A program made the translations under genes and the position numbers. A stretch of 64,000 bases of DNA from the NCBI GenBank assembly GCA_019055375.1, contig JAHQIW010007234.1:682001-746000 (forward strand), given 5' to 3'. The notes under the pieces are model-generated. The model searched no databases and was not told the DNA's origin. It saw only the letters and a list, made by a program, of their open reading frames with translations. Below, piece after piece: positions 34,308 through 47,100 of the stretch. The stretch comes from Parelaphostrongylus tenuis (Eukaryota > Nematoda > Chromadorea > Rhabditida > Metastrongylidae). Each line of letters starts with the position of its first letter. Within the stretch, counting starts at the first letter, position 1.

Positions 34308-36117
34308 CACCTGTATCACCTGTCGTCCCGTTGATCGTCGAGTGACTCGAGCGGGTACCAGCAACTCTTCCATTTTTCCCTATCGCGTGCAAGAGTAGCC
34401 CAGTGGGTCCTCCTTGCTCTAGGAATTCGCTGAGCATCATATCTTTCTTCCATCGTTTTCGTGAAGAAATCGGCCAACGGGTCAGTGGTCTTCCTTTAGA
34501 GCGCTTGACGTTCCGAGGAATCCAGTCGGTAACGGCTCTCGTCCATCGGTTGTCGTTGAAGCGCATCACGTGTCCGGCCCACCTTATTTTCGATATCCTG
34601 GCGTGTAGAACGGCGTCTCTGATTTTCGATCGTTGACGTAGGTCGGAACTTCGGATCCTTTGTCTCATTTGCGAAATACGAGATACTCCTAGCATCGACC
34701 TTTCGACTGCGCGTTCGATAACGGCAAGTGATCTTTCATCCTGCTTACGTAGCGACCAGGTTTCTGCTGCATACGTTAGGGCAGGGATAATTGTCGAGTC
34801 GAAAAGGTGGGCACGGAGTCGGATGTTCTTTGTCCTCTTCACTACATCTTCGATGCTCTTAAACGTTCCCCAAGCCGCTCGTTTCCTCCTGCTCAACTCT
34901 GGGGCTAGGTCGTTCATCATGTTGATTTCACGACCTAAATAGATGTAACTGGAGCATTCGGAAATTGTCGTTCCGTTGAGCGTGAATGGGGCATTAGAAA
35001 CCCATCCGTTCCTCATGAACATTGTTTTCGTTAGATTCAGTTGAAGACCGATCTTTCCACAGGCGTTATCGAAATCAGTCAACATTCGTTCCGCTTGGCT
35101 GATGTTTGGTGTTATGAGAACGATATCGTCAGCAAAGCGAAGATGGTTTAATTGTCGACCGTCAATTTTCACTCCCATTTCGTCCCATTCTAATGTTCGC
35201 ATGGACGTTTTGTAGGGTGGCAGTGAATAGTTTTGGTTGTCGAACCCCTCTTCTTACGTCAATGGTGATATTGTTGTAGAATGGAGATATTCTGGTCGTG
35301 GAATCTTTATAAAGCTCACGAAGGATCATTATGTACCGAGTAGGGACGCCCTGGTTATCCAGAGCCTCTATAACCGCTTCTGTTTCCACTGAATCAAAGG
35401 CTTTTTTCAGATCGAGAAAAGTGAGACAGAGTGGTTGTTTGTACTCTCGCGAAACTTCAATGAGTCTTGTGATCGTGTGGATGTGGTCCATGGTACTAAA
35501 TCCTTTTCTGAACCCTGCTTGTTCGCATGGCTGTCCTTCGTCCAGTGTTCTGTCAATCCTGTTCAGGATGACTCGAGTAAAGAGTTTATAGACAACGGAC
35601 AGCAAGCAGATTGGGCGATAATTGCCTATGTCGTGAAGGTCTCCCTTTTTGAACAACAATACGGTCTTGCTGGTTTTCCATTGAATAGGGACCTTGCATT
35701 CTGACAGGTAGCGAGTGAAGAGCCGAGCCAGGGTGTTGATGAGAACTGGCGGCAGGTTCTTCAGGTGTTCTGGTCTAATCCTGTCTGGACCGGGTGTTGT
35801 TCTGTTTTTCACCGACGATATAGCATGCCGGATTTCGGAAGGAAGGACCGGTGGAACGACATATTCGTCCTCTTTCAATTTATATGACGGTAAGAGAACA
35901 TGGCTAGCGAAGAGATCCGAGTAGTACTGGTGGATGATTTTCTCCATAGCCCTTCTGGAAGCTGTAAGTGTCCCGTCGGGGTATCGGAGTGCGATCATCT
36001 TGGTCTTATAGTTGGCGAAGCCTCGCTGGGCTTTGCGAATGCTCTTCCCAGCTTCTGCAGCTTCTGCCATAACTGCTGCTCTTCTCTCTTTAAGGTCTTC
36101 TTTTATTAATCTTTTAT
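34308..36117 (-). mobile_element. RTE-type non-LTR retrotransposon, 5'-truncated
   Basis: Minus-strand reverse transcriptase. The first part (to about 35210) has TPGPDRIRPEHLK, WKTSKTVLLFKKGD, NYRPICLL, QAGFRKGFSTMDHI and LDLKKAFDSVE. The second part (35202-34303) has the catalytic FADDIVLI, LNLTKTMF and the C-terminal RWAGHVMRF...GRPLTRW. About five codons around 'RQGD..S' are deleted and there is a 1-base shift near 35205, so the copy is dead. The apurinic endonuclease domain is missing. CTTTGAATTAAT occurs at both ends (34296-34307 and 36118-36129), a 12-bp target-site duplication, and the reading frame is open right up to the 5' junction, as expected for target-primed insertion that stopped early. 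The 3' end is a short tandem of CAGGTGATA/T. Confidence 0.9.
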
Positions 36118-37078
36118 CTTTGAATTAATAACAACCACAAAATGTGTCGAAATGCGAAGGTAAGAATTGGACAAGCCAATATTCCAATCCGCTCGGGTCA
36201 ACAACAAAAATGGCTACGCACAGCGCCAAGCAAAGTGAGAATTTCGTTCCTTGATGAAGGTGTTTTCCTCCGTTTTAGTGAATTTTTAGGTTCGTCTTAT
36301 ATTGATACCTCATAATTTACTACAGACCATGCTTTGGAGCATATGTAGCTCTAAAGTGTGAAGAAAATTTCACTTTACAACGCAAGCATACTGTCCTTGG
36401 CATTCAGTCAATTGTAATGTGTTATATAAAGTACACTTCTATTTAAATCTCTAAGTTCTGACATTTCTTGTTATAAACAATACTCACATCACTTCGGTTG
36501 AAAGTCGGAGAGCAATAAATAGTTGCTCAAAAATGATGGTCGTCTCTCAATGATTTATGTTTCATTGGTGAATCTCAGGAGTCGGGACCTATATTTGGAC
36601 TATAAAACAGACTTTTTTTGTTTATTCGTTATATATATATATAATATATATATATTTACAATATGCCAAAAATATCATTCGTCTATGCCATCTTTTTCAC
36701 TGGACATGCTCACTGATTTTGCGTGTTCTATGCATTTCTTAACGACTATCGCCACCAAAATTCCAGAGTTTTAAGTAAATGAATTGAAAAATTTGTTTCC
36801 TCTGAACAAGAGCCTTTGGTTTCCAATGCTTTTTATTTCGAATTATAAAGTTTTTTTTTGAGCTGAAATATGCCACTTTAGAGAACGCAGGTCGAAACCT
36901 AAATTCATTTCAAACAAAGTGGTGCTTCATAGTATGATGGAATATCCTTCGGACCGAAGATATTCTTAAAGACAAAAAATTAATGGGGTTCTGCTCTGAT
37001 TAACTTGTAAAACTACATTCTAAGGATCTTCAGGATGTGCAAACACTGAACCCAGGCGGGAGCATCAAACGCACTTGA

Positions 37079-37130
37079 GCTGACACATATATCTAAGGAT
37101 GCTAGAAAGCCGAAACGTGCGTCTTGCACT
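37079..37130 (+). ncRNA. Hammerhead ribozyme, decayed (tandem unit 1)
   Basis: Downstream half intact: a GCUAGA loop, AAAGCC, GAAA, CGUGCG as stem III, the cleavage site UC and UUGCACUCGAG. The upstream core CUGANGA is disrupted (CUGACAC followed by an insertion). It lies about 85 bp before the better copy at 37172. Confidence 0.55.
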
Positions 37131-37171
37131 CGAGATGTACCAGTTCCATATAGTAGAGGACTGAATGGTAT

Positions 37172-37218
37172 GTGCTACTGATGAGGCTTGCTAGAAAGAC
37201 GAAACATACGTCCAGCAC
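37172..37218 (+). ncRNA. Hammerhead ribozyme, type I, core intact (tandem unit 2)
   Basis: GUGCU pairs with AGCAC (stem I); core CUGAUGA; stem II GGCUU/AAGAC around GCUAGA with one mismatch that unit 1 (AAGCC) would pair; GAAA; short stem III CAUACG; cleavage site UC. All invariant core residues are present. The tandem arrangement with a second unit upstream is typical of Penelope-like and retrozyme-type elements. Confidence 0.75.
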
Positions 37219-37611
37219 TCGAGTTGCCACACTTGACCAAGGCTTTAAATATGTTATCAGACTACATCTAAGAATGTTTAGTGCTTATGTGCTCACCAAA
37301 TCACTGTGGCCCCTGACAGCTTGATAACGCACATTGCAAAAGGTGATGAGAATGTCAAAACTTTGCTGTAGAAGCGGTAGAATGAAAAAAAAATTCTTAA
37401 TGGTTATACCACATCTGAAGATTTTAACACAAGAGCAGCGTGCCCACTTTGACGACACACGCAAAACAACATTGCACGACAAAATCCTATGTATTAGATG
37501 GTTCCGCCGTTAGAAATACATGAGTCGGCAGGAAAAAGTAACAGTATGTCCTGTAGTAGGAAGTAAGAACTGTGTCGCAGTAGAATAAACAGCTTTTGGT
37601 AGAAATCGATT

Positions 37612-38497
37612 AAACAGTGACAAATGAAAAACCAATCTCGTTCGGTGGATAGGAACTCTTCATAGCAGTGTTGGTAACCATTCGAAAGCTTAGATTCCTG
37701 GCTACAGCGCCACGTTGTCAATCTTCCGACAAGGCCCTGCTATAACGCCGTAGCACCCAGATCAAAAATTGTGTTCCACTCCCCCCCCCCCCCCTCCCTT
37801 CTGCGCCTTCATTTTTATCACGCAATAATTTGCTGGAAGCAGAAAAGCATATCAATGTGTAGAGAAATTTTCGTAGTGTCTTAGCCAACTGTTTCGTCTG
37901 AAGTACTTTCCATAGTGAAGGAAAAATTCGCAAATGAAAAAACAACATATCAATCGACTAGCCACGCCCCTTGCTACGGCTTCCGCTTTTGAAATAGCCT
38001 GTGAGCAACCTCACCAAGAATGTAAAACTTGGCCTTATTTTCCCTGCTAAACAATATTTTCAGAAAATAAGCACATCAGTAGATTCGGTAAACATCACAC
38101 TATCGGATGATTACTGATAGTCTAAAAATAGAGCACTGTCCGACGAGCTCAAAGCACAATTCGAAAGACCAAAGGAGATCAGAGATCAAGAGAACTTTTT
38201 CGAAAATCAAACACATTTTCGAGTTACTCAAAGCTTGTGCTACAAAATGAGTATTAGCACTCTAAGAAAGGAGTATTGTCCAGCGAAATATAGGCGAGAT
38301 AAGAAAAAAAAAAACACGTGGTAGTGTAAATCATAATTTTATTTCAGATTTTACAGCATTATAAAAGGGTGTTTTACAAACCGACCATGTAGTGCTCAAA
38401 CGAGAGATTCAAGCCTTCGAATGATTACTAACATTCCTATGAAAAAGTCCTGCCCAGCGAATGAGATCGTTGTAAACATTTGTCGACGTATAACCGA
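37612..38497. mobile_element. Fold-back MITE, family F, copy 3
   Basis: The left end (GTGACAAATGAAAAACCAAT..., TAACCATTCGAAAGCTTAGA) is inverted relative to the right end (CGAATGATTACTAACATTCC, CAGCGAATGAGATCG). A C-run (37782-37795) and multiple inner repeats are present. No ORF of note. Confidence 0.75.
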
Positions 38498-38499
38498 TC

Positions 38500-41040
38500 T
38501 GTATCGAGCTTTTATATCGCCTAGGAAATATCCGTAGAGATTCTTAAACCTCTTTCTAACCCTGAAGTGTATTACCGAATAATGTGCTTTTGCTCAAATA
38601 TGGAACATTAGGTTACTTTTGGTCATGTAAAATTTTACAAACATACCCATATTACCGCATATATTGTAACAACCTATTCTCCTCTTTTAGCGCCGCTCAA
38701 TACTCATAATGGAGCAGAACAAAGCTACAAAGAATAGATGTTTCTTGATAAAAGTTGTGTTTTATGGAAAACTCAAGCTTTACTTTTATGAACCTTGACT
38801 CGCAGTGATCAAAGTATTCTAACACAAAAAATACAACAACGGTTCCATGTCATCTATTCTTCCTTGAAAGCACGGAAAATGCTACAATACTGGATTGTAA
38901 ATATATTTCTGCAAATGATCTACCACCTAGTGATGGATGCATTCTAAACACAATTTTAGCAGTTGAGCTGTTGGTGGATGAGCAAAGATTTAAGAGATGA
39001 ACCTCCGTCACAATACAGACCACTCACCTAAAAGAGGTATACGTGTGACAGAATTGGATAAATGAAAAAACTGAGTATCGAAACTGCCCACCAAGGATAG
39101 AAAATCCTATAAATTTCAAATGTTCACAGAAAAATAGGCACTCACGTAACTGAACTTAAAAGAAAAATGTGGCAAGAAGGCAAGAAGGCAATGAGGTGAA
39201 TACATTCCTTCAGGGCATGGAAAAATGCTAAATAGTTGTGTAATCTAAGAAATAGAACCATTAAACAGGTACTTGAAGGAGATATAAACACTGAAAATAA
39301 GAGACAAAATCACAGAAACTCTGCTGCTCTAACTAGATTCGATAAAGAATTCTAATGTGAATGTGAATGATTATTAAAACCGGGCTATCATTCTGGCGAT
39401 ATTCGCTTCAACTCGGCTGTAATTTTTCCCCTCAAATACGGGAAGATACGCAGAGTCTTCATTCACCAGAAGAAGTTGATACGGAGCAGATCCATCTTCA
39501 CAAGTTGATTTGAAGAAAAATCTTAACAACGACCGTCATTGTTCACGATACTAGCGCCAGAAAATCGTTGAATAACAACAAACCTTTGCATGAAATAATT
39601 GAAAGACTAATGTGTATCTTTTTCATAATTAAGTTGATGTATTTCTCTTATCACAACGGGAATATTAAAAAGAAATTACCATGCAGTTGAAGTCTATATT
39701 ACCGTAACTATTTGATTACAGAAATTCCTCAAAAGCTGAACACGGAGTACACTACTACAACATTTGAGAAGTCCATTTGTTTTGATAAGACGATGTTAAT
39801 CAATCATATTAACAACTTATTACTGTACCTTGCTTCTTCAAAACAGTCCCTACTCTTACTTATTATAAACACATTAACTAAAATCGTGGATCTACTAAAA
39901 GTAGGAGATTTCTTGGAAGAAGATGAAAACCGCCATAAATCCATAGTCACAATCACAAGGATGGCTCAAGAATGAATCTCGACCATGTCTTACTTCCAAA
40001 CTTCTTTATTATCACGACCTAAGACGTCTATCAATGTCATTTGAACAGAATAAAACTGCTCACATAATGTTTATAGACGTCATTTTCTTCCCGAACCTCT
40101 TCTTATTATCAATGATATCAAACGACAGCTTGTCCCAGGCATTTGTAGAGCCGCATCTGATTCACGAAAAGTTGCCCTTTTGATAATTTCTCATTTAGAA
40201 CTTAGAGTACCATGTTGATTTTTCGCCTGGTACGCGGCACGAGTTGACCGGCTGGCGGGCGCGCTCGAATGACAATGTTGTAGTTTTTAATTAAATGTGG
40301 ATTTTCATCGTCACCAGATTGGGTTGTGCAACCACTAAAAATTGAATATGGCTGAACAAACTTCATTAAGGCCATCGGTATTGGGAACAAAGATAATGAT
40401 TTCTTCTAAACTATGAACAGTCAAATGTTTGTCATAAACTATATTGCATGCTGGGTAGCAATTAATATCAACGATGCGTTGTACATTGTGAATGCTTTTT
40501 CGGAAGTGTGCGCGTATATTTTTTTACAAAGTTGTCATAAATTGTATGCTGCTAATGAATTGCGCGTCGCAGACAGTTTAGCCAGTAGAGAGGCGCTGAA
40601 ATCCCCTCCGTCCACGACCTCGCTTCGAATGCTGAGTTTGGCATCAAATTTAAAGAGCAAGCTACTGGTTTCTAATTTTCTATTGCAATGGTTACTTTTG
40701 TAAGGACTGAGAGAACATCAGAGGTGAATATCGTTGTAATCCTTACACAACTTATACAACTTTAACAAATGCCGAAAGGCAACATTAAATAGTAGACAAG
40801 TGTTTTCTCTTCTCACACAAAAGTTGTATATTCGCCAAAAACATGGGGACGTATGTGGGGAGATCAGCGAGCATATACAGGATGAAGGAAGTGCAGAATT
40901 CCCTTAAGATCGAGACTAAAAACCTAGTTCTATAACGTATAACGTATAACGGGCTCAGTTTTCAAAATACAAGACATTGTAGTCCAGATGATAACCGTAG
41001 GAGTATGGCAAGAAGGTGAAAATCTTTGCGTCGTCCCTTC
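38500..41040. other. AT-rich intergenic stretch downstream of axin
   Basis: Mostly unique-looking AT-rich DNA. The only open stretch worth naming is 39712-39975 on the plus strand (about 87 codons after an ACAG), which encodes a leucine-rich segment (NNLLLYLASSKQSLLLLI) and an acidic end (DFLEEDENRH). It matches no family I know and could be chance. A polyadenylation site for the axin gene is expected just below 41050; AATAAT-type signals are present but not distinctive. Confidence 0.35.
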
Positions 41041-41132
41041 AGCACGTCACGAGAATTTAGGAATGGACGTGTATTCCACAACGATGAAACCATCTACCAC
41101 AATTCTGCTAAGGGTTTGTAATTTCCACGATG

Positions 41133-44100
41133 TTAGTTTGATAGATTATTTTTAAAGAAGATCCTGAATTATTTATTGAGGAACATACGCCAACAAGTCC
41201 GATCTACATTGTACCAAAATGATTTTTTTTTGTCTGCTTTTGCTATTTTACGAGAATTAAGGCGCTCCATGTGCCCTAATAAGGTGTTGGAGGCCATAGC
41301 TTTGTTAATAAGAACTCGCTTTTTCAGTACGGTTAAGAACAGCACTGATACACCATGGTGTAGTCAATAGCTAATCATCATTTAACTTACTGAACGTTAG
41401 CGTGAGAAGAAATAGAGAAATGCCGACGAAATTCTTTTAGTGTTATTCCTCTCACAGAGACTGGTACATGTGCCACGACAGGTACGCCGTCAATACCTGT
41501 AAAATGATATTCTCCAATAAATAGTTGAGGAAAAGGAGTAACTCACACATTCACCTTTGTAAGATATTGTCATCAACTGTCCCGATGGTAAGGATCGACG
41601 AGTTCGTCGCGGTGTTGCCATCATCGGCGCAATCAGTGGGGTTTTTCGCGTGCCACCAGATGTATCCGAGAAAGCTGACGGAGCCATCGATTCCACACCC
41701 GAAGAGTCATAAATCGGAGCTGTTTGATTTGCAGACCTAAACATCACAAACCAACAATTTGATAGTATTTCACATAAACTTTGTCTTTACTATAATCCAT
41801 TAAAAATAGAATTACCAATGACATGAGGTAGATCAATAACCTGATTTCCTTATAGTAGACACCAGAAGTATTGAAAGTGTTAGGCAAAGGTGGTGGAGCG
41901 AACTGATTTGTTGAACGAGGATAGTTCAACGTAGATCTCATCGCTATTGAAACATCACCATCACCGCAATCAAGCTTTCTACGATCATGTTCAGGTGAGA
42001 ATGGTCCTGAAAGTTGGAACGTCAGTCCACATGGAATATAAATAATGAATATGATGACAAGTTTCTCTATTTTTCTACATATCTGACATTGGGAACTCGT
42101 AAAACACGAAACCTTAGTGTACGAAAACATATAATCCACCCAATAACTTCAAGTGAGTCTCAAAGCGAATACATGACCTAGATTGCTTCAATCTGAAGTC
42201 TAACTCAAACAAATACACTATGACTCATATGAGATGACAAAATCAAAATACCAACTTTTCTACTGTGCAGTAAACAATTAGGAAACAAAATGAATGAAAA
42301 GCACTCTTGTCTATACGAGCTTGAAAATCAAGATCAAGAGCACATTTTCCCAAGTTTGCTTGTATACACATAAACATGCACATATGCATATAAGCACATA
42401 TCATGCACATATATGTCCATATACGTATACGTCTAGGTCTTCTCCACCTCCTTAGCATCTCTAACCACCAGCGTGCTGCGTCTAACGATAGTACGCTGGG
42501 GGTCAGAGATGTAGATAAAGGTGGACATGTAGATATATACATATAGGGTCGAGGTTCCGAAAGAACTAACAACACATCTGGACAGGAACTGCTGGCGAAC
42601 ATGCACGGCAGCGGTGTTTCAAGAAGTTTCATGAAGGAAACGAAAGCTTTGAAAATGAGGACTGGAATGGCTGGTCATGGGAAGTTGACAACGACCAATT
42701 GAAAGCAATTAACGAATCGGTTCTCTCAAGATCGCTCGTTAAATTGCAGAGGAACTCAGCGTCAACCAATCTAAAGTTGTTCGCTATTCAAATAAACTGG
42801 GAGAGTGAAAAATGTCGGTGGAAAAGTAGTGTTTAATTACAACCAAATGACAGCCACATATGTCACAACGAACACTTGAAAAGATTAACGAATTGAGCTA
42901 TGAAGCTTTATCTAAACTTTCATATCTGTTGGACTTCGCGCTCATCGACAACTTCTTCAAGCATCTCGACAACTTCTTGCAGAGGAAACGCTCCCACAAC
43001 CATAGGAATGCAGAAAATACCTCTTAGGATCTCGTCGAATTCCAAAATACAGAAATAAACAAATGTTTTTCTCGTTGGCAAGAATGCTTTGATTGTAGTG
43101 GTTCTTTTGTAATTGATGATGTGTTTGGGCTTAGCTATAATTATTTGAAAATTCACGGTCTTGAGCAGGCACTACTTTTGCACCAACCTGATATTAGCGC
43201 ACAAATCAATGGACATGTAAGTTCTCAGGTGAATTTGAATTTCAGGAAAACACCACTACTAAATGATGGTACGTCACAAAAGAGACTTCTATAAAGGTTA
43301 CTTAGCAAAAACAACGCTTATGTGTCGAAAAATCTCCTATTTCGGCAAGAAAACCACATTCTTCAAATAAAGATTTCCCACTAAGATAACATCTGCTTGC
43401 AAATGTTTCTTTTTGATCTGTGCTTTGCATTAGCTCGTAAGCCTCAGAAATGCCAGAGATAATAATAAGCTTGGTGTGAAAACGACCTTTATAGCGCGTT
43501 TTACTATCGGTAAAAAGGTGACGTTATGCCTCTACAGACTTTATCGCTGGACTTCTGTAGACGCAATTTTAGTAAAAAAACGTTCAGCTGCCTTGAAAAT
43601 CTTCAACAAGGAGAAAGATAGGGTGGGCTGTCGAGTGGTTAGAGATGCAAGCTGTCGGAAAGCTAGCCTTTAGTTCGATCCCCCTCCAACACCTTCCTGT
43701 AATCAATCGATGAATACCTTGCATGACACCTAAATTCGAGTCTTTGAATTTGCAAAATTTCCAACCAGAATTTTCCCTCACTCGTGATGAAGACAAAATC
43801 CTTAGCAGTAGTCGAAACAAGACGGGAAATGTTTGAAGACCTTTTGTGGAGCATATATGCGCGGAAACAAATCGAGCAGAAGAAGCCGCGCAGTAGATGT
43901 AATGACAGGTTGGTAAAATTAAAGATAAAGATAATGAGGCAATCGAAGAATTTTAAGGGAAGGAAGCATATAGAATAGAGAGGATATAGCTTTCGGCGTC
44001 GATCAATCCCTGAGGGATCTGTCATGATGCATTCGACTTCAATTTTTAGCTTCGTTTCAGGCGATTGATCACATAATGGCCTTTACAATGACTCGCAGTG

Positions 44101-47100
44101 GCCCACCAATCTACCAAGTCAGTGCTGCTACCCTCCCACACAAGTTTAGCATCATTTCGCCGACCCCGGTGGGATGAAAGGTTTGATATGCCTCAAGCGT
44201 AGGATCGGATCATCGATCATCCACTGATCGATCATGTGTGCAGCAGAGCACCTCTAACCACTGCGCCACATACGCTCTCAAAGAAGAAAACATAAACAGA
44301 TTAAATCATTAGAATTCAAGTAACTACTGCAGAACGTTGTAAAGTGGTAATAAATGATTACACTGGACTAATGTGGCTAAGAAATGCTTAAGATGAAACA
44401 AAGCAGCGCATGTGAACCATCCCAGTGCTGATAGATACTATATCGACTTAGCGTAATATTAGGTGACTTCTAAGTTGACTTAGGAGGAAAAATTCTGATA
44501 CTGCCAACAAAAAGACCATTGATAAACGCTTTAAGCCACAGAACAATGTTTCACTCTCCTTCACAAGAACAAAATCTCTTACTCGGTGAAACAGCATTGT
44601 GGCATGGAGAACGATTTGCTGAAGTTTTCAGACTATCCTCTCGCATTCGTTCCAGGTAACATTCAACATCATCGTCATCGTCACATGTTGCAACATGAGC
44701 AGCTTCAGAAGTTGAGACAAGCTCACGAGTCTAGATATACTTTGGTACACTACCGTTTTCTCAATCCATTTTTCAGCTCTTTGAGGCCTAGACGTTTCCC
44801 GCTCTTTTGAGAGTTTTAATAGTCACTCGATAGGCCCAATCTCAAAAGAAACCAAGACCAAAAGATTTTTTGATGAAAAAAAAAACTTGAGATAATGCTG
44901 CACACTAAGAATAACATCGCGTTTCACACCCAACATGCACTTTTGGCTTAGTAAGGTTTGTGGATGGGTATTTAACAAACTTTCAACAGTGTAAAATTCT
45001 TAACACAGTGGTGGGAAGGGCAAAAAGAGGATTACGTTTTGCATTCCTAGTCTTTAACTCACGCTTGGTAGTGGGTTTAGTTGACAACATGATAAGAAAA
45101 ATGATTGTCTAAGCCTATAGGACGATTCAACGAAGTTCTTTCTATAATTCTAATACGAAAACCTAAAGAATTTCAATGAGGTGTGGGAAAAAATTTTTAA
45201 ATAAATAAACTAAAATCGCACCTTTCCAAGGTGGCTCTTAGGTCACTACGTGTAGCACGATTAGAGATACGCTAAAATGCGCGGCGAGTGTGGAACTCAA
45301 TTTTATTTCCGTTGCTCAAGTGTATTCAGAAGGGCTTTTCAAAAACCTAATACAAAGATAGAATTGCCGAGATTTAAGCTACTCAGCGACTGCTGAAAGT
45401 CTGAAAAGAAGCGGAGTAGGCCTCGTGCCCAAAAGATAGAGAAATTGATTGAGAAACGGCAAAGTACCCGTAGTTTTTCCTCATAAGAGTATTAAGATGT
45501 CAAGTAGCGAGATCTTGTAACTTACTGTACATTTCCTATTCTCAATATCTCTCAGTTGTCGTTCGGTTTCGTCGTTTCGTTCGCGTCTGACTTGCAGTCG
45601 GTTCAATTTCTTACACAAAACACCAGCAAATACTTTTCTTCCTGTATTTAGACCGAAAATAAGAATCAAAAACAGAAGCTCTACAAAGCGTAAGATGAGA
45701 TAGAACAGAACTAACCATCTTCGGTGTTATGGTCAAACTTCATATCTGCTTTAGAGTGGTGGTGTTCCACGCGCTGAAAATTTTTAGGTGTAGATGATTC
45801 AAAGGCAGATTAATCAAGTGATTCAACGCCAGTTAAACTAATTCTATATCGTTTCTTCACTCTTATCAAGTGGTAAAGTTCTGTAATTTCTGGGCTTGTC
45901 ACGTACTGGGATCGCAAAAGTTGTCGGATTTCCTCTCAGATGTTCTTCTCGAATGCTCCGTAATCTAAACATATAAAGAGATCAGCTAGAATCCTCCCCG
46001 AATATTCCCTAGAGATAGATATTGAAGAGTGACCGTGTCGGACGATGTCCATTGGCGTCTGATGAGAACGATGATGATACGGCACTGTCATTCTGACTGG
46101 TCGTTGCGTGACAAACATATGGACGAGGCATACTTGTGGTTGCGTACATCTTCTCCAGCGAACTGAAAAAGCAAATAATCTATAAACTAACATCACAAAT
46201 GTGTTAAACAGTATTTATTAGCAACAGTATGAACAACGGAGCAAAGGAAAGTGGGAAAACGATATTAGTCTGGCGCAAAAAAAATTGCGCTTTCAAACCA
46301 TGAGTTTCAAATCATTGTAAATGGACTCAAAGACATCTTGTTAATCAAATAGTAACCATCACAGTATCTGCTAACGAGGAATGGGCTCGCTTATTACTGT
46401 AGCATAAAAACTGGAAAGCATTTTCATCCTTTGGTTGTGGAAGCGTTCTCCTTAGAAAAAGTTGTCGAATGCTTGAAGAAGTGGTAGTTGGTGGGCTACG
46501 AAATTTTACCTCATCCTTCATATTCGCTGGGCTTCGCGCCCACCTACTACCACTTCTCCAAGCATCTCGAAAACTTTTTGAAGGAAAAACGCCTTCACAA
46601 CCAACAGGATTCACAAAAAGCTTTCCACAAGTCCGGCAAACCCCGAGGCATCGATTTTTATAATGCATGGATAAACAAACTCGCTTTTACTCAAAAACAG
46701 GTGTAAGTTGTGATGGTTTCTGTTTCCACGATCAAAAAAGGTGCTTGAGCCTAGTTGGGATGAATTAGTGTTCACGGTCAGATACCGCAATTTCTTCTGC
46801 ACCCCATTAAAAGATGGCTAAACTACCAATAAGAAAAATAACTAGGATGCTCGGGAGCAAGAAGCTATGAAGTTTTTGAATACTCTGCGAAGAAGTGGAA
46901 AGAATATTTGCTCATACCTTTCTCCTAACACATACTCCCTGTCAAATCTCGTTTTCATTAGGGTTTCCGCGGTCAGCTGCGGCTTCTTCGAACTAGAACC
47001 GGACCTGCGCCGTTCTGCTGAGAAATCAGACGGATCCTCACAGGACATATTCATCTGGAACAAACAACAATTCTTTGGAAACACCAAGGTTAAATAATGG

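Noticed and set aside
44586..44810. Plus-strand ORF with HHRHRH
   Set aside because: It is the shadow of axin exon 9 on the minus strand; the histidines are the complement of an acidic DDDDD run.
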